Shown in pieces: positions 15,693 through 25,321 of a stretch of DNA of 64,000 nt; position 1 is the stretch's first letter; each line of letters starts with the position of its first letter. Made by a program: the position numbers and the translations under genes. The notes beneath the pieces are model-generated. The model was not told the origin of the DNA. It did not search any database and was given only the letters and a program-made list of their open reading frames with translations. The stretch comes from Eubacterium uniforme (GTDB taxonomy: Bacteria; Bacillota; Clostridia; Lachnospirales; Lachnospiraceae), in assembly GCF_900167115.1 (NCBI RefSeq), contig NZ_FUXZ01000002.1, positions 1 to 64,000 of the forward strand, in the 5' to 3' direction.

Positions 15693-17663
15693 ATGAGGTT
15701 TAAACAAGTAAGAAGAAAAGCTACAGCCATAGCTTTATCTGCGGCAATGGCATTTTCATTCAACGTAGCTACACCTACGAGTGTAAAGGCAGCAGATACT
15801 TCAAAATTATCAAGTAGAGTTACAACTATTTTTGATATGCAGAATGCAAAATTTAATGGTGAAGTAAATTTGGATTTTGCTAAAGAAAAGCCATATGAAT
15901 GGACAAGTTTTGATCATCCTGTTGAAGAAGTCGTTGGACCAATTTATTCTTCTCTAGAAGCTACAGAGGAAGACGAATTGATAGAACAGGCTGGTGCTAT
16001 TATTAATCAATTTATGGACGCAAAATTTGGTACGCTTGGTCAGTATGATAGTGAAAAAGAGTTTGTAGAGGGTTCATCTGCTTACTTAAATTATCTAGCT
16101 AAAATTGGAATTGGTAAAGTTGTCACAAATAAGGAAAACAATAAGTTACATGATTATTATGGACCTGAACAGATGAAGGCAGTTATTTCATTTGATGGCG
16201 AATTTAAAAATAAATATAATTTTAATTTGAATCTATATTTAAAACTATTTGAATCTGAAAAACAAAAAGTTGCTTATGTATCGGTAGTAGATGGAAAAAT
16301 AATATTAAGTATTGACGATTATTATAAAGCATTAGGTTATTATCTTGATGAAAAGCCAAGAGTAGTTAAAGCTCGTTTTAATGAGGATAGCATGAGTAAT
16401 CCTATGACTCAGATTGCTATGCAGAAAGAGACAGATATTATTGAGTTTATTAGAACTTTGCTTGCTACATACATGACACATATGTCAGAAACTAGTGAAG
16501 AATATGCTCGATTTGAAATGATTAATTCTATTTTTGAAAAGATTGAGAAAGATGCTAAAGCTGAAGGATCAGAGCCTATTGGTAAAGCAGCAATAGATGC
16601 TGTAGAAAAACTTGTTTCATTAGTTAGTGGTGTTGCTGATTCAACATATGCAAGTGCTTCTACATCAAATAGTGGTAAAAATTCATTTAAGATGGATAAA
16701 ACTAATTTTAAAAATATCCTTATGAATTGGTATAGTAATTTAGGTAATAGTGGAGAAAAAATTAAAGCTGGTTTAAAAGACATTGTTGCTCCAATCCTTG
16801 AGGAAAAATATAAAAAGGATGTAAATGATGGTATAGTTAATTATGTAGATGGAATTGTTAAGAATGCTAATACAACATATGCTGAATTAACTAAAAATGG
16901 CGATGGATTTAAATTATCATCTGATGATGATGTACTCGTAATTAACTCATCATTGACAGGCGATAAAGGTGCTAGAGATTACGAAATTGACGGCAAATTT
17001 TATTATGGTAGATATAGAGAGACTATGAGATTACCATTGATACCTCAATATTATCCATATGCTTCTAGATCACAGAAGTTAACAGCTACATTTAAGTTTA
17101 GCATGAAGGAACCTGATGCTGGTAAAGTTAAACCTGCACCTGAAAAAATGGGACCAAAAGTTGGTTCAACTATAAAAGATAAAAACTGTTCATATAAAGT
17201 AATTACACAGGGCTCAGATAAGAAAGTTGGCGAAGTTGAGGTAAAGAAAGCTAATAAGAAGAATGTAAAGAAAGTTGTTATTAAGGGAGCAGTTAAAATT
17301 AATGGTGTAAAGTATAAAGTAACATCAATTGGTGCTAAGGCATTTAAGGGTAATAAGAAACTTACTAAGGTTACTATTGGTAAGAATGTTAAAAGAATTA
17401 AATCTAATGCATTTGCTGGATGTAGCGCATTAACAACAGTTGTTAGTAAATCTAAGGTTCTTTCTAGAATCGATAAGGGAGCATTTGCTAAGGATACAAA
17501 GCTTACTTCAGTTAATTTCAAATTATCAACTAAACTTAATAAGATTGCTAAGGGCGCATTTAAGGGCGTAAAGAAATCTTGTAAGATTAGTGTTAATAAG
17601 AAACTTAAGAAAAAGCTTGTTAAGAAATTAAAGAAGGCTGGTTGCAAAGCAACAGTTAAATAG
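15693..17663 (+). CDS. Secreted protein with C-terminal leucine-rich (LRR_5/BspA-type) repeats
   Basis: 656 residues. A signal peptide (MRFKQVRRKATAIALSAAMA..., cleavage near VKAAD at about 34) leads a large unrecognised domain (about 35-490). The C-terminal ~150 residues hold BspA-type repeats: KYKVTSIGAKAFKGNKKLTK, RIKSNAFAGCSALTT and RIDKGAFAKDTKLTS. The tail is very lysine-rich (NKKLKKKLVKKLKKAGCKA). It has no sortase motif or membrane anchor, so it may bind the wall by charge. It is flanked by terminators on both sides and is monocistronic. AAAGGGG precedes the start. Function of the N-terminal domain is unknown. Confidence 0.75.
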   Translation: MRFKQVRRKATAIALSAAMAFSFNVATPTSVKAADTSKLSSRVTTIFDMQNAKFNGEVNLDFAKEKPYEWTSFDHPVEEVVGPIYSSLEATEEDELIEQAGAIINQFMDAKFGTLGQYDSEKEFVEGSSAYLNYLAKIGIGKVVTNKENNKLHDYYGPEQMKAVISFDGEFKNKYNFNLNLYLKLFESEKQKVAYVSVVDGKIILSIDDYYKALGYYLDEKPRVVKARFNEDSMSNPMTQIAMQKETDIIEFIRTLLATYMTHMSETSEEYARFEMINSIFEKIEKDAKAEGSEPIGKAAIDAVEKLVSLVSGVADSTYASASTSNSGKNSFKMDKTNFKNILMNWYSNLGNSGEKIKAGLKDIVAPILEEKYKKDVNDGIVNYVDGIVKNANTTYAELTKNGDGFKLSSDDDVLVINSSLTGDKGARDYEIDGKFYYGRYRETMRLPLIPQYYPYASRSQKLTATFKFSMKEPDAGKVKPAPEKMGPKVGSTIKDKNCSYKVITQGSDKKVGEVEVKKANKKNVKKVVIKGAVKINGVKYKVTSIGAKAFKGNKKLTKVTIGKNVKRIKSNAFAGCSALTTVVSKSKVLSRIDKGAFAKDTKLTSVNFKLSTKLNKIAKGAFKGVKKSCKISVNKKLKKKLVKKLKKAGCKATVK

Positions 17664-17678
17664 TTAATAGCATAATAA

Positions 17679-17716
17679 AACACCTCCATAAGTAAATCTT
17701 GTGGAGGTGTTATTTA
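17679..17716. terminator. Bidirectional terminator between convergent genes
   Basis: AACACCTCCA (17679-17688) pairs with TGGAGGTGTT (17702-17711), with A-rich and T-rich flanks. It serves the LRR gene and the minus-strand gene ending at 17724. Confidence 0.85.
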
Positions 17717-17723
17717 TATAATG

Positions 17724-19202
17724 TTATTTGATTTCTGACATTTTTGATACAATTTTACATTCAATATTATTATCTTTACAAATATCTTGTAACTTGCCTG
17801 AATCTTTAATTGATAATTTATCGTACTGTGTGTAATCTAGTTTTTCATCTTTTTTTAGTTTTATTACAACGTACTTTGATTCATTCAACATTTTATTATT
17901 ATCTATTCCAGATAGTTTACCAAGTAATTCATCGGCAGAAGAAGTATTATCAGTGTTTAATATGTACACAGTCTCAATTTCTGAATATAGATAAAAATCA
18001 TTTTTTAATAATAAGTGATTGGTACTATCCTTAATTCCGATATCATAAAATGCAACTGAATTATTCGCACCAAGTGCAATACATATAATTGATACAATAA
18101 ACATTGAAGTCACAGATCTGCGTCTGTGTTTTTTTATTGTTTCAGCGTCAATTAGATTTCCAAGCTTTGTTCTTAGTTCTAATGGAATTGCATCATCTTT
18201 AATTAACATGTTTTGCTTTATGTACGTGCTAATAGAAACAGCTGTGAAAAAAGCAGGAATTAACATAGTTAATCGGTTTGATAAGGAATCGCTGATTAAG
18301 AAATATGATCCTCTATATGATATATATCTAAAAAATCTAAACAATAATGCATACATAAATGTAAAGAATAAAAATGAAGCAGGAAAAACCAATGAGTAAA
18401 GTGGTTTGTTTTTACACTGTGGTTTTATGTGCTCGTTTTTATATCTTAAATTGGATGGTATAGCTTCATAACTTTGCTTTCCGGTTTTATATGATTGCAT
18501 GTTTGAATACTGCCTTAAGTGATTAAGAAGACCATATTCATACTCGTTAAGTCTGGTTCGCTTTTTAAATAATGCTAATGCTTTATTATAGTTACCATCT
18601 AAATAACAATTATAGGCTTTATCATTAAACTTACTAAATCGTGTATAGTAGTAATGCTCGATTGAGTAATTAGGAAGCTTTCTGATTTCAGGTGCACTGA
18701 AAATGTGTGGTCCAAAGAAATTTTGTAGTTCTATACATTTATCTTTAAATAGTGTGTTAAGTTCATTACCATTCTGCGTAAAATCGTCTATTCTTTTAGC
18801 GTATGCCACAATTTCATTAACAATATACTTAAATGAATCCTTAAGTCTATCTTCTGTATTAACATTGTAGATTGTATAACACTTAAAGTTTTCTTTATCT
18901 ATGAATCTTAATACATCATAGATTGAAAACATTAATTCACTATTGTTTTTTGTGAAATAAATGTAACTATCTAATACGGATTGTTCGTAGATAAGTCGAC
19001 CGTCACCGCAAGAATATGTAATGTTTAATGTAAAGTTGTCATTTGCTAAAGAGTAGGTAATTACTTCGAGGTTAGATGTATCATCTATTTTAGTTGTATT
19101 TGAAATCACATTAAATGTTTTAAAGACAGAACTATTAAGGTTTTCTTTATGATCATTAGAAAGTGTTCTAAATAATTCTTTCAGTTCAGATTTTAGTGCC
19201 AT
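17724..19202 (-). CDS. Orphan membrane protein, unknown
   Basis: 492 residues with no recognised family. The N-terminal ~260 residues are soluble, with a YNKALALFKK stretch near residue 205 that recalls a single TPR-like helix pair. Membrane helices lie at about 268-294, 311-326 and 360-378, followed by an extracytoplasmic or cytoplasmic C-terminal domain of about 110 residues. The start at 19202 has AAGGGGG upstream. It is monocistronic and convergent with the LRR gene. The first part may sense something in the cytoplasm, but nothing in the sequence says what. Confidence 0.6.
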   Translation of the reverse strand: MALKSELKELFRTLSNDHKENLNSSVFKTFNVISNTTKIDDTSNLEVITYSLANDNFTLNITYSCGDGRLIYEQSVLDSYIYFTKNNSELMFSIYDVLRFIDKENFKCYTIYNVNTEDRLKDSFKYIVNEIVAYAKRIDDFTQNGNELNTLFKDKCIELQNFFGPHIFSAPEIRKLPNYSIEHYYYTRFSKFNDKAYNCYLDGNYNKALALFKKRTRLNEYEYGLLNHLRQYSNMQSYKTGKQSYEAIPSNLRYKNEHIKPQCKNKPLYSLVFPASFLFFTFMYALLFRFFRYISYRGSYFLISDSLSNRLTMLIPAFFTAVSISTYIKQNMLIKDDAIPLELRTKLGNLIDAETIKKHRRRSVTSMFIVSIICIALGANNSVAFYDIGIKDSTNHLLLKNDFYLYSEIETVYILNTDNTSSADELLGKLSGIDNNKMLNESKYVVIKLKKDEKLDYTQYDKLSIKDSGKLQDICKDNNIECKIVSKMSEIK

Positions 19203-19455
19203 GACAGCCCCCTTAATTTAAATAAAAATAGCTTTTACGATTTTGCATCGTGAGCATCAATAGAATAATATCAGCAAATATAAAAAAATTCAATAAGCAT
19301 ATAACTAAATAAGTGTTAAATGTTGAAAAATCTTTTAATTTGAGTTATATTTATAGATACGTGTCGGAGTATATCCAAATATATGCTATAAATATATGTG
19401 CATAATGGAAAAATAACTGATACGCGATACTTATTAATAGAAAAGAGGATTTGAT

Positions 19456-20538
19456 ATGAATTACAAAGTAGCAGTTATACCGGGTGACGGTATAGGTCCG
19501 GAAATCGTTGACGAGGCAAAAAAAGTCTTGAATGCAGTCGGAGCTAAATATGGACATGAATTTGATTATACTGAAGTCCTTATGGGAGGCGTCTCGATTG
19601 ATAAGACTGGTGTGCCACTTACAGATGAAGCATTAGAAACAGCTAAAGCAAGTGATGCTGTACTTCTAGGTGCCGTCGGTGGTGTCGTCGGTAAGGATAG
19701 CTGGTACGAACTTCCTACAAACTTAAGACCTGAAGCTGGTCTTCTTGCAATTAGAAAGGGACTCGGATTATTTGCTAATCTTCGTCCAGCATACCTTTAT
19801 AAGGAACTTAAGGGTGCATGTCCACTTAAGGAAGAAGTTGCTGAAAAAGGTTTCGATATGATTATTGTAAGAGAACTTACAGGTGGTCTTTACTTCGGTA
19901 AGAGAGAAACAAAGGAAGTGGATGGAGTACTTACTGCTACAGATACACTTACATATAATGAAAATGAAATCAGAAGAATTGCAAAGAAAGCATTCGATAT
20001 TGCAATGAAGAGAAGAAAGAATGTTATTAGTGTTGATAAGTCAAACGTTCTTGATTCATCAAGACTCTGGGATAAGATTGTAAATGAAGTTGCAAAGGAT
20101 TATCCAGAAGTTACACTTACACACATGTTAGTTGATAACTGTGCAATGCAGTTAGTTAAAGATCCAGCTCAGTTTGACGTAGTTGTTACTGAAAACATGT
20201 TTGGTGATATTCTTTCAGATGAAGCTAGTATGGTAACAGGTTCAATTGGTATGTTATCTTCAGCATCACTTCGTGAAGATAAGTTTGGTTTATATGAACC
20301 AAGTCACGGTGCTGCTCCTGATATTGCAGGACAGGATAAGGCTAACCCAATTGCAACAATTCTTTCAGCTGCAATGATGCTTAGATATTCATTTGACCTT
20401 GATAAGGAAGCTGATGCAATTGAAAAGGCAGTTGAACAGGTACTTGAAGAAGGCTTTAGAACAATTGACATTGCAAAACAGGGTGAAGACTTTGTTTCAT
20501 GTAGTAAGATGGGTAGTCTTATTGCTGAGCGTGTTTAA
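19456..20538 (+). CDS. leuB: 3-isopropylmalate dehydrogenase
   Basis: 360 residues. It oxidises and decarboxylates 3-isopropylmalate in leucine synthesis using NAD. Motifs: IPGDGIGPEIVDEA, the substrate-binding ELTGGLYFG, VTENMFGDILSDEAS, and EPSHGAAPDIAGQDKANP. AAGAGG precedes ATG at 19456. leuA, leuC and leuD are not nearby. It heads a run with ilvD (75 bp away) and ilvB. The 250-bp gap upstream shows no T-box motif. Confidence 0.96.
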   Translation: MNYKVAVIPGDGIGPEIVDEAKKVLNAVGAKYGHEFDYTEVLMGGVSIDKTGVPLTDEALETAKASDAVLLGAVGGVVGKDSWYELPTNLRPEAGLLAIRKGLGLFANLRPAYLYKELKGACPLKEEVAEKGFDMIIVRELTGGLYFGKRETKEVDGVLTATDTLTYNENEIRRIAKKAFDIAMKRRKNVISVDKSNVLDSSRLWDKIVNEVAKDYPEVTLTHMLVDNCAMQLVKDPAQFDVVVTENMFGDILSDEASMVTGSIGMLSSASLREDKFGLYEPSHGAAPDIAGQDKANPIATILSAAMMLRYSFDLDKEADAIEKAVEQVLEEGFRTIDIAKQGEDFVSCSKMGSLIAERV

Positions 20539-20613
20539 TAGAATATTTTAAATTTGTTTATATAGTTTTAAATATATAGTAATATGAGTAGATTGAAAGA
20601 AGGAGTAATTATT

Positions 20614-22287
20614 ATGCAGAGTGATAATATGAAATCAGGCATGCAGCAGGCACCTGCAAGGTCCTTACTTAATGCCTTAGGTTTAACAAGTGAAGAAATA
20701 AAGAAACCAATCGTTGGTATTGTTAGTTCATATAATGAAATAGTTCCAGGACACATGAACCTTGATAAGATTACACAGGCTGTTAAGCTTGGTGTAGCTG
20801 AAGCAGGTGGTGTTCCAATTATGTTCCCAGCTATCGCTGTATGTGATGGTATTGCTATGGGACATGTAGGTATGAAGTATTCTCTTGTAACAAGAGACTT
20901 AATCGCAGATTCAACTGAAGCTATGGCAATTGCTCATCAGTTTGATGCATTGGTTATGATTCCAAACTGTGATAAGAACGTACCTGGTCTTTTAATGGCA
21001 GCAGCAAGAGTTAATGTTCCAACTGTATTTGTATCAGGTGGTCCAATGTTAGCTGGTCATGTAAAGGGTAGAAAGAGAAGTCTTTCATCAATGTTTGAAG
21101 CTGTTGGAGAATTCAACGCAGGTAAAATTAACGAAGAAGAATTTTGTGAATTTGAAAATAAAGTATGTCCAACATGTGGATCATGTTCAGGTATGTACAC
21201 AGCTAACTCTATGAACTGTCTTACAGAAGCTCTTGGTATGGGTCTTCCTGGTAATGGAACAATTCCAGCAGTTTATTCAGAGAGACTTAAACTTGCTAAG
21301 AGAGCAGGTTATGCTGTAATGGATATGCTTAAGAAAAATATTAGACCAAGAGATATCATGACAAAAGAAGCTATTTTAAATGCTTTAACAGTTGATATGG
21401 CACTTGGTTGTTCAACTAATAGTATGCTTCATTTACCAGCTATCGCTCATGAAGTTGGTTTTGACTTTGATATAGCATTTGCTAATCCAATTAGTGAAAA
21501 GACACCTAACCTTTGTCACTTAGCTCCAGCTGGTCCTACATACATGGAAGACCTTAATGAAGCAGGTGGTGTTTATGCAGTTATTAAGGAATTACTTGAT
21601 ATAGGACTTATCAATGGTGATTGTATGACTGTAACAGGTAAGACTATTGGTGAAGCTGTTGCTAATTCATATAATAAAGATCCTGAAGTTATTAGAACAG
21701 TTGATAATGCATACTCAAAGACAGGTGGTCTTGCAGTTCTTAAGGGTAACCTTGCTCCAGATGGTTCTGTAGTTAAGAGATCTGCAGTTGTTCCTGAAAT
21801 GATGGAACATGAAGGTCCAGCAAGAGTATTTGATTCAGAAGAAGATGCAATCGAAGCTATTTTAGGTGGCAAGATTGTTGATGGTGATGTTGTAGTTATC
21901 AGATATGAAGGTCCTAAGGGTGGTCCTGGTATGAGAGAAATGCTTAATCCAACATCTGCAATCGCAGGTATGGGGCTTGGTAGCACAGTTGCTCTTATTA
22001 CAGATGGTAGATTCTCAGGTGCAAGCCGTGGTGCTTCAATCGGTCATGTATCACCAGAAGCAGCAGTTGGTGGTCCAATTGCACTTGTTGAAGAAGGCGA
22101 TATTATTAAGATAAATATTCCAGAAATGAAACTCGAACTTGATGTCTCAGACGAAGTTTTAGCAGAACGTCGTAAGAACTGGACACCAAGAGAGCCTAAG
22201 GTCACAACTGGTTACCTTGCTAGATATGCACAGATGGTAACAAGCGGAAACCGTGGCGCTATTCTTGAAATCAAGAATGATAAATAA
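20614..22287 (+). CDS. ilvD: Dihydroxy-acid dehydratase
   Basis: 557 residues. An Fe-S enzyme that dehydrates dihydroxyacids in isoleucine and valine synthesis. Cluster and active-site segments: [47 protein letters not shown]. The start at 20614 has AAGGAG 8 nt upstream; an ATG at 20584 has no ribosome site. ilvB follows after 24 bp. Confidence 0.97.
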   Translation: MQSDNMKSGMQQAPARSLLNALGLTSEEIKKPIVGIVSSYNEIVPGHMNLDKITQAVKLGVAEAGGVPIMFPAIAVCDGIAMGHVGMKYSLVTRDLIADSTEAMAIAHQFDALVMIPNCDKNVPGLLMAAARVNVPTVFVSGGPMLAGHVKGRKRSLSSMFEAVGEFNAGKINEEEFCEFENKVCPTCGSCSGMYTANSMNCLTEALGMGLPGNGTIPAVYSERLKLAKRAGYAVMDMLKKNIRPRDIMTKEAILNALTVDMALGCSTNSMLHLPAIAHEVGFDFDIAFANPISEKTPNLCHLAPAGPTYMEDLNEAGGVYAVIKELLDIGLINGDCMTVTGKTIGEAVANSYNKDPEVIRTVDNAYSKTGGLAVLKGNLAPDGSVVKRSAVVPEMMEHEGPARVFDSEEDAIEAILGGKIVDGDVVVIRYEGPKGGPGMREMLNPTSAIAGMGLGSTVALITDGRFSGASRGASIGHVSPEAAVGGPIALVEEGDIIKINIPEMKLELDVSDEVLAERRKNWTPREPKVTTGYLARYAQMVTSGNRGAILEIKNDK

Positions 22288-22311
22288 TTAGAGTTATAAT
22301 TTGGAGGAAAT

Positions 22312-24006
22312 ATGAAAACATATACAGGTTCTAGAATTTTAATTGAATGTTTAAAAGAACAGGGTGTTGATACAATCTTTGGTTATCCAGGTGGTACAAT
22401 ACTTAATGTTTATGATGAATTATATAAGCATCAGGATGAAATTACACACATCCTTACATCACATGAGCAGGGGGCAGCTCACGCAGCTGACGGTTATGCT
22501 AGAGCAACAGGTAAAGTTGGTGTTTGTTTTGCAACATCAGGTCCTGGTGCAACTAACCTTGTAACTGGTATTGCAACAGCTTATATGGATTCAATTCCAC
22601 TTGTTGCAATTACAGCAAATGTTGCTACAAGCGCTCTTGGTAAGGATTCATTCCAGGAGATTGATATTGTTGGTGTAACAATGCCTATTACAAAGCATAA
22701 TTTCATCGTTAAGGATGTAAAGGATTTAGCTAAGACAATTAGAAGAGCATTTTATATTGCTAAGTCAGGCCGTCCGGGTCCTGTACTTGTAGATATTACA
22801 AAGGATGCTACTGCTAATAAGGCTGAATATAAATATGAAGAACCAAAGGCTGTTGAAAGATCAACAGAGAATATTGCTAAGAAAGACATCGAAAAGGTAG
22901 TTTCTTTAATTAAAGCATCTAAGAAACCATTTGTTTTCGTTGGTGGTGGTTGTAATATTTCAAAGGCTTCAGAAGAATTAAAGGAATTTGTTGATTATAT
23001 CGACGCTCCAGTTTGTGATTCTCTTATGGGTAAGGGAGCATTTGCTGGTACTGATGATAGATATACAGGTATGATTGGTATGCATGGTACAAAGACATCT
23101 AACTTTGGTGTAACAGAGTGTGATCTTTTGATTGCAATCGGTTGTAGATTCTCTGACCGTGTTATTGGTAATGCTAAGAAGTTCGCTAAGCATGCTAAGA
23201 TTGTACACATTGATGTAGATCCAGCTGAAATTAATAAGAATATTAAGACGGATGCATCAGTTATTGGTGACGTTAAGATTGTTCTTTCAAGAATTAATGA
23301 ACAACTTGAAAACATGAAGCATGAGGATTGGATGAAGCACATTAAAGAGATGAAAGAGCAGTATCCACTCACATATGATAAGTCGAAGCTTACTGGTCCT
23401 GCAGTAATTGAGGCTATTTATAATGCAACTAAGGGTGATGCGGTTATTACAACTGACGTTGGTCAGCATCAGATGTGGGCTGCACAGTTCTACAAATATA
23501 CTAGAGAAGGACAGTTCATCACATCAGGTGGTCTTGGTACTATGGGATATGGTCTTGGAGCTTGTATCGGTGCTAAGGTTGGTGTAGGAGATACTCCTGT
23601 ATTTAATATTGCTGGTGATGGTTGCTTTAGAATGAACTTAAATGAACTTGCTACAGCAAGTAGATATAATATTCCTATTATTCAGGTTGTTATTAATAAC
23701 CATGTTTTAGGTATGGTTAGACAGTGGCAGACTTTATTCTATGGAAAGAGATATTCAGCTACAGTTCTTGAAGATAAAGTTGATTTTTGCAAAACTTCAG
23801 AAGGACTTGGTGCTAAAGCATTTAAGGTTACAAAGAAATCAGAACTTGATAAGGCTATTAAAGAAGCACTTAAGGCAGGTTGCCCATGTGTAATTGAATG
23901 TGTTATCGATAATGATGATAAGGTATTCCCAATGGTTGCTCCAGCAGCACCTATTAGTGAAGCTTTTTCAGAAGAAGATTTAGCTTCAAAAGGGTTTGAA
24001 GTATAG
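22312..24006 (+). CDS. ilvB: Acetolactate synthase large subunit
   Basis: 564 residues. Thiamine-diphosphate enzyme of branched-chain amino-acid synthesis. Motifs: FGYPGGTILNVYDEL, HEQGAAHAADGYARATG, SGPGATNLVTG, and the TPP-binding GDGCFRMNLNEL ... VVINN. The order and length match the biosynthetic large subunit. The regulatory small subunit (ilvN/ilvH) is not encoded next to it, nor is ilvC. GGAGG precedes the start. Confidence 0.95.
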   Translation: MKTYTGSRILIECLKEQGVDTIFGYPGGTILNVYDELYKHQDEITHILTSHEQGAAHAADGYARATGKVGVCFATSGPGATNLVTGIATAYMDSIPLVAITANVATSALGKDSFQEIDIVGVTMPITKHNFIVKDVKDLAKTIRRAFYIAKSGRPGPVLVDITKDATANKAEYKYEEPKAVERSTENIAKKDIEKVVSLIKASKKPFVFVGGGCNISKASEELKEFVDYIDAPVCDSLMGKGAFAGTDDRYTGMIGMHGTKTSNFGVTECDLLIAIGCRFSDRVIGNAKKFAKHAKIVHIDVDPAEINKNIKTDASVIGDVKIVLSRINEQLENMKHEDWMKHIKEMKEQYPLTYDKSKLTGPAVIEAIYNATKGDAVITTDVGQHQMWAAQFYKYTREGQFITSGGLGTMGYGLGACIGAKVGVGDTPVFNIAGDGCFRMNLNELATASRYNIPIIQVVINNHVLGMVRQWQTLFYGKRYSATVLEDKVDFCKTSEGLGAKAFKVTKKSELDKAIKEALKAGCPCVIECVIDNDDKVFPMVAPAAPISEAFSEEDLASKGFEV

Positions 24007-24056
24007 TTTTTAATTCGAAAATGATTTATGATAAGACATATTTATCTGTTAAATTA

Positions 24057-24085
24057 TTGACGAACAGAATATATAGTTATATAAT
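24057..24085 (+). promoter_or_regulatory. Strong promoter of serC-serA
   Basis: TTGACG (24057-24062), a 17-bp spacer and TATAAT (24080-24085). The predicted start is near 24092, giving a leader of about 140 nt before serC. Confidence 0.8.
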
Positions 24086-24091
24086 AAAAAA

Positions 24092-24225
24092 GTCGCAGTC
24101 TTTATTGTGATTAGAAATGAATTTTATAAGGATTCTCAAAAAGAGAGTCGTTTTCTCCGTTCGAAATACGGGGCTCCCATGATAAAAATCAAGGGTGGAA
24201 ATATATACCAAGAGGTATTAGGAGG
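24092..24225 (+). ncRNA. Structured leader RNA of serC-serA, unassigned class
   Basis: Four hairpins follow one another. H1: GATTCTC/GAGAGTC (24131-24137 with 24143-24149). H2: CTCCGT/ACGGGG (24155-24160 with 24168-24173). H3: 24176-24183 with 24188-24195, with one A-A mismatch and an AAAA loop. H4: ATACC/GGTAT (24205-24209 with 24214-24218), only 2 nt before the GGAGG ribosome site. No U-run is present, so translational control is more likely than attenuation. It contains AAGGGTGG, reminiscent of a T-box core, but lacks a T-box stem I of normal size. Possibly an unknown riboswitch or protein-binding leader. Confidence 0.5.
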
Positions 24226-24230
24226 TAAAA

Positions 24231-25310
24231 ATGAGAGTTTATAATTTTTCAGCAGGTCCGGCTGTATTACCGGAAGAAGTACTCAAAGAAGCAGCAGAAG
24301 AAATGCTTGATTACAAGGGAACTGGCATGTCAGTTATGGAAATGAGCCACAGATCAAAAGCTTTCCAGCAGATTATTGATGATGCTGAAGCAGATCTTCG
24401 TGAACTTATGAATATCCCTGATAATTACAAAGTATTATTCTTACAGGGTGGCGCTTCACAGCAGTTTGCAGCTATTCCTCTTAACTTAATGAAGAATGGT
24501 GTTGCAGATTATATTGTAACAGGTCAGTGGGCTAAGAAAGCTTATCAGGAAGCTCAGAAATTTGGAAAAGCTAATAAGATTGCTTCATCAGAAGATAAGA
24601 CATTTTCATATATTCCTGACTGTTCAGATCTTCCAATTAGTGAAGATGCAGATTATGTATATATCTGTGAAAACAACACAATTTACGGTACAAAGTTTAA
24701 GGAACTTCCTAATACAAAGGGTAAGACACTTGTTGCTGACGTTTCATCATGTTTCTTATCAGAACCAGTTGATGTTTCAAAATATGGTGTAATCTACGGT
24801 GGTGTTCAGAAGAACGTTGGTCCTGCAGGTGTTGTAATTGTTATTATTCGTGAAGATTTAATTCCAGAAGAAGCTATGGATAATGTTCCAACTATGCTTC
24901 AGTACAAGACACAGGCTGATGCTGGTTCACTTTACAATACTCCACCATGTTACGGAATTTATATTTGTGGTAAGGTATTCAAGTGGATTAAAAAGATGGG
25001 CGGTCTTGAAGCTATGAAAGAACATAACGAAAAGAAAGCTAAGATTCTTTATGATTTCCTTGATTCTTCAGAATTATTCAAGGGTACAGTAGAAGCTAAG
25101 GATAGATCACTTATGAACGTACCATTCGTTACAGGTGATGCTGATCTTGATGCTAAGTTCGTAGCAGAAGCTAAGGCTGCTGGTTTTGAAAACCTTAAGG
25201 GTCATAGAACAGTTGGTGGTATGAGAGCTAGTATCTACAATGCTATGCCAATCGAAGGTGTTGAAAAACTCGTTGAATTTATGAAGAAATTTGAAGAAGA
25301 AAACAAATAG
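24231..25310 (+). CDS. serC: Phosphoserine aminotransferase
   Basis: 359 residues. PLP enzyme converting 3-phosphohydroxypyruvate to phosphoserine. Motifs: YNFSAGPAVLPEEVL, FLQGGASQQFAAIPLNL, the Schiff-base lysine region GVIYGGVQKNVGPAG, and GHRTVGGMRASIYNAMP. A strong ribosome site (GGAGG) follows the leader hairpins. serA starts 12 bp downstream. Confidence 0.97.
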   Translation: MRVYNFSAGPAVLPEEVLKEAAEEMLDYKGTGMSVMEMSHRSKAFQQIIDDAEADLRELMNIPDNYKVLFLQGGASQQFAAIPLNLMKNGVADYIVTGQWAKKAYQEAQKFGKANKIASSEDKTFSYIPDCSDLPISEDADYVYICENNTIYGTKFKELPNTKGKTLVADVSSCFLSEPVDVSKYGVIYGGVQKNVGPAGVVIVIIREDLIPEEAMDNVPTMLQYKTQADAGSLYNTPPCYGIYICGKVFKWIKKMGGLEAMKEHNEKKAKILYDFLDSSELFKGTVEAKDRSLMNVPFVTGDADLDAKFVAEAKAAGFENLKGHRTVGGMRASIYNAMPIEGVEKLVEFMKKFEEENK

Positions 25311-25321
25311 GAGATATAGAA

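Noticed and set aside
19203-19455. Leader peptide or T-box attenuator before leuB
   Set aside because: No run of Leu codons, no T-box core and no terminator were found in this gap; only AT-rich sequence with a few TATAAA-like boxes.
24092-24200. T-box riboswitch before serC, suggested by AAGGGTGG
   Set aside because: The distal T-box part (ACCGCG) is missing, the space before it is too short for stem I and stem III, and no terminator/antiterminator pair is visible.
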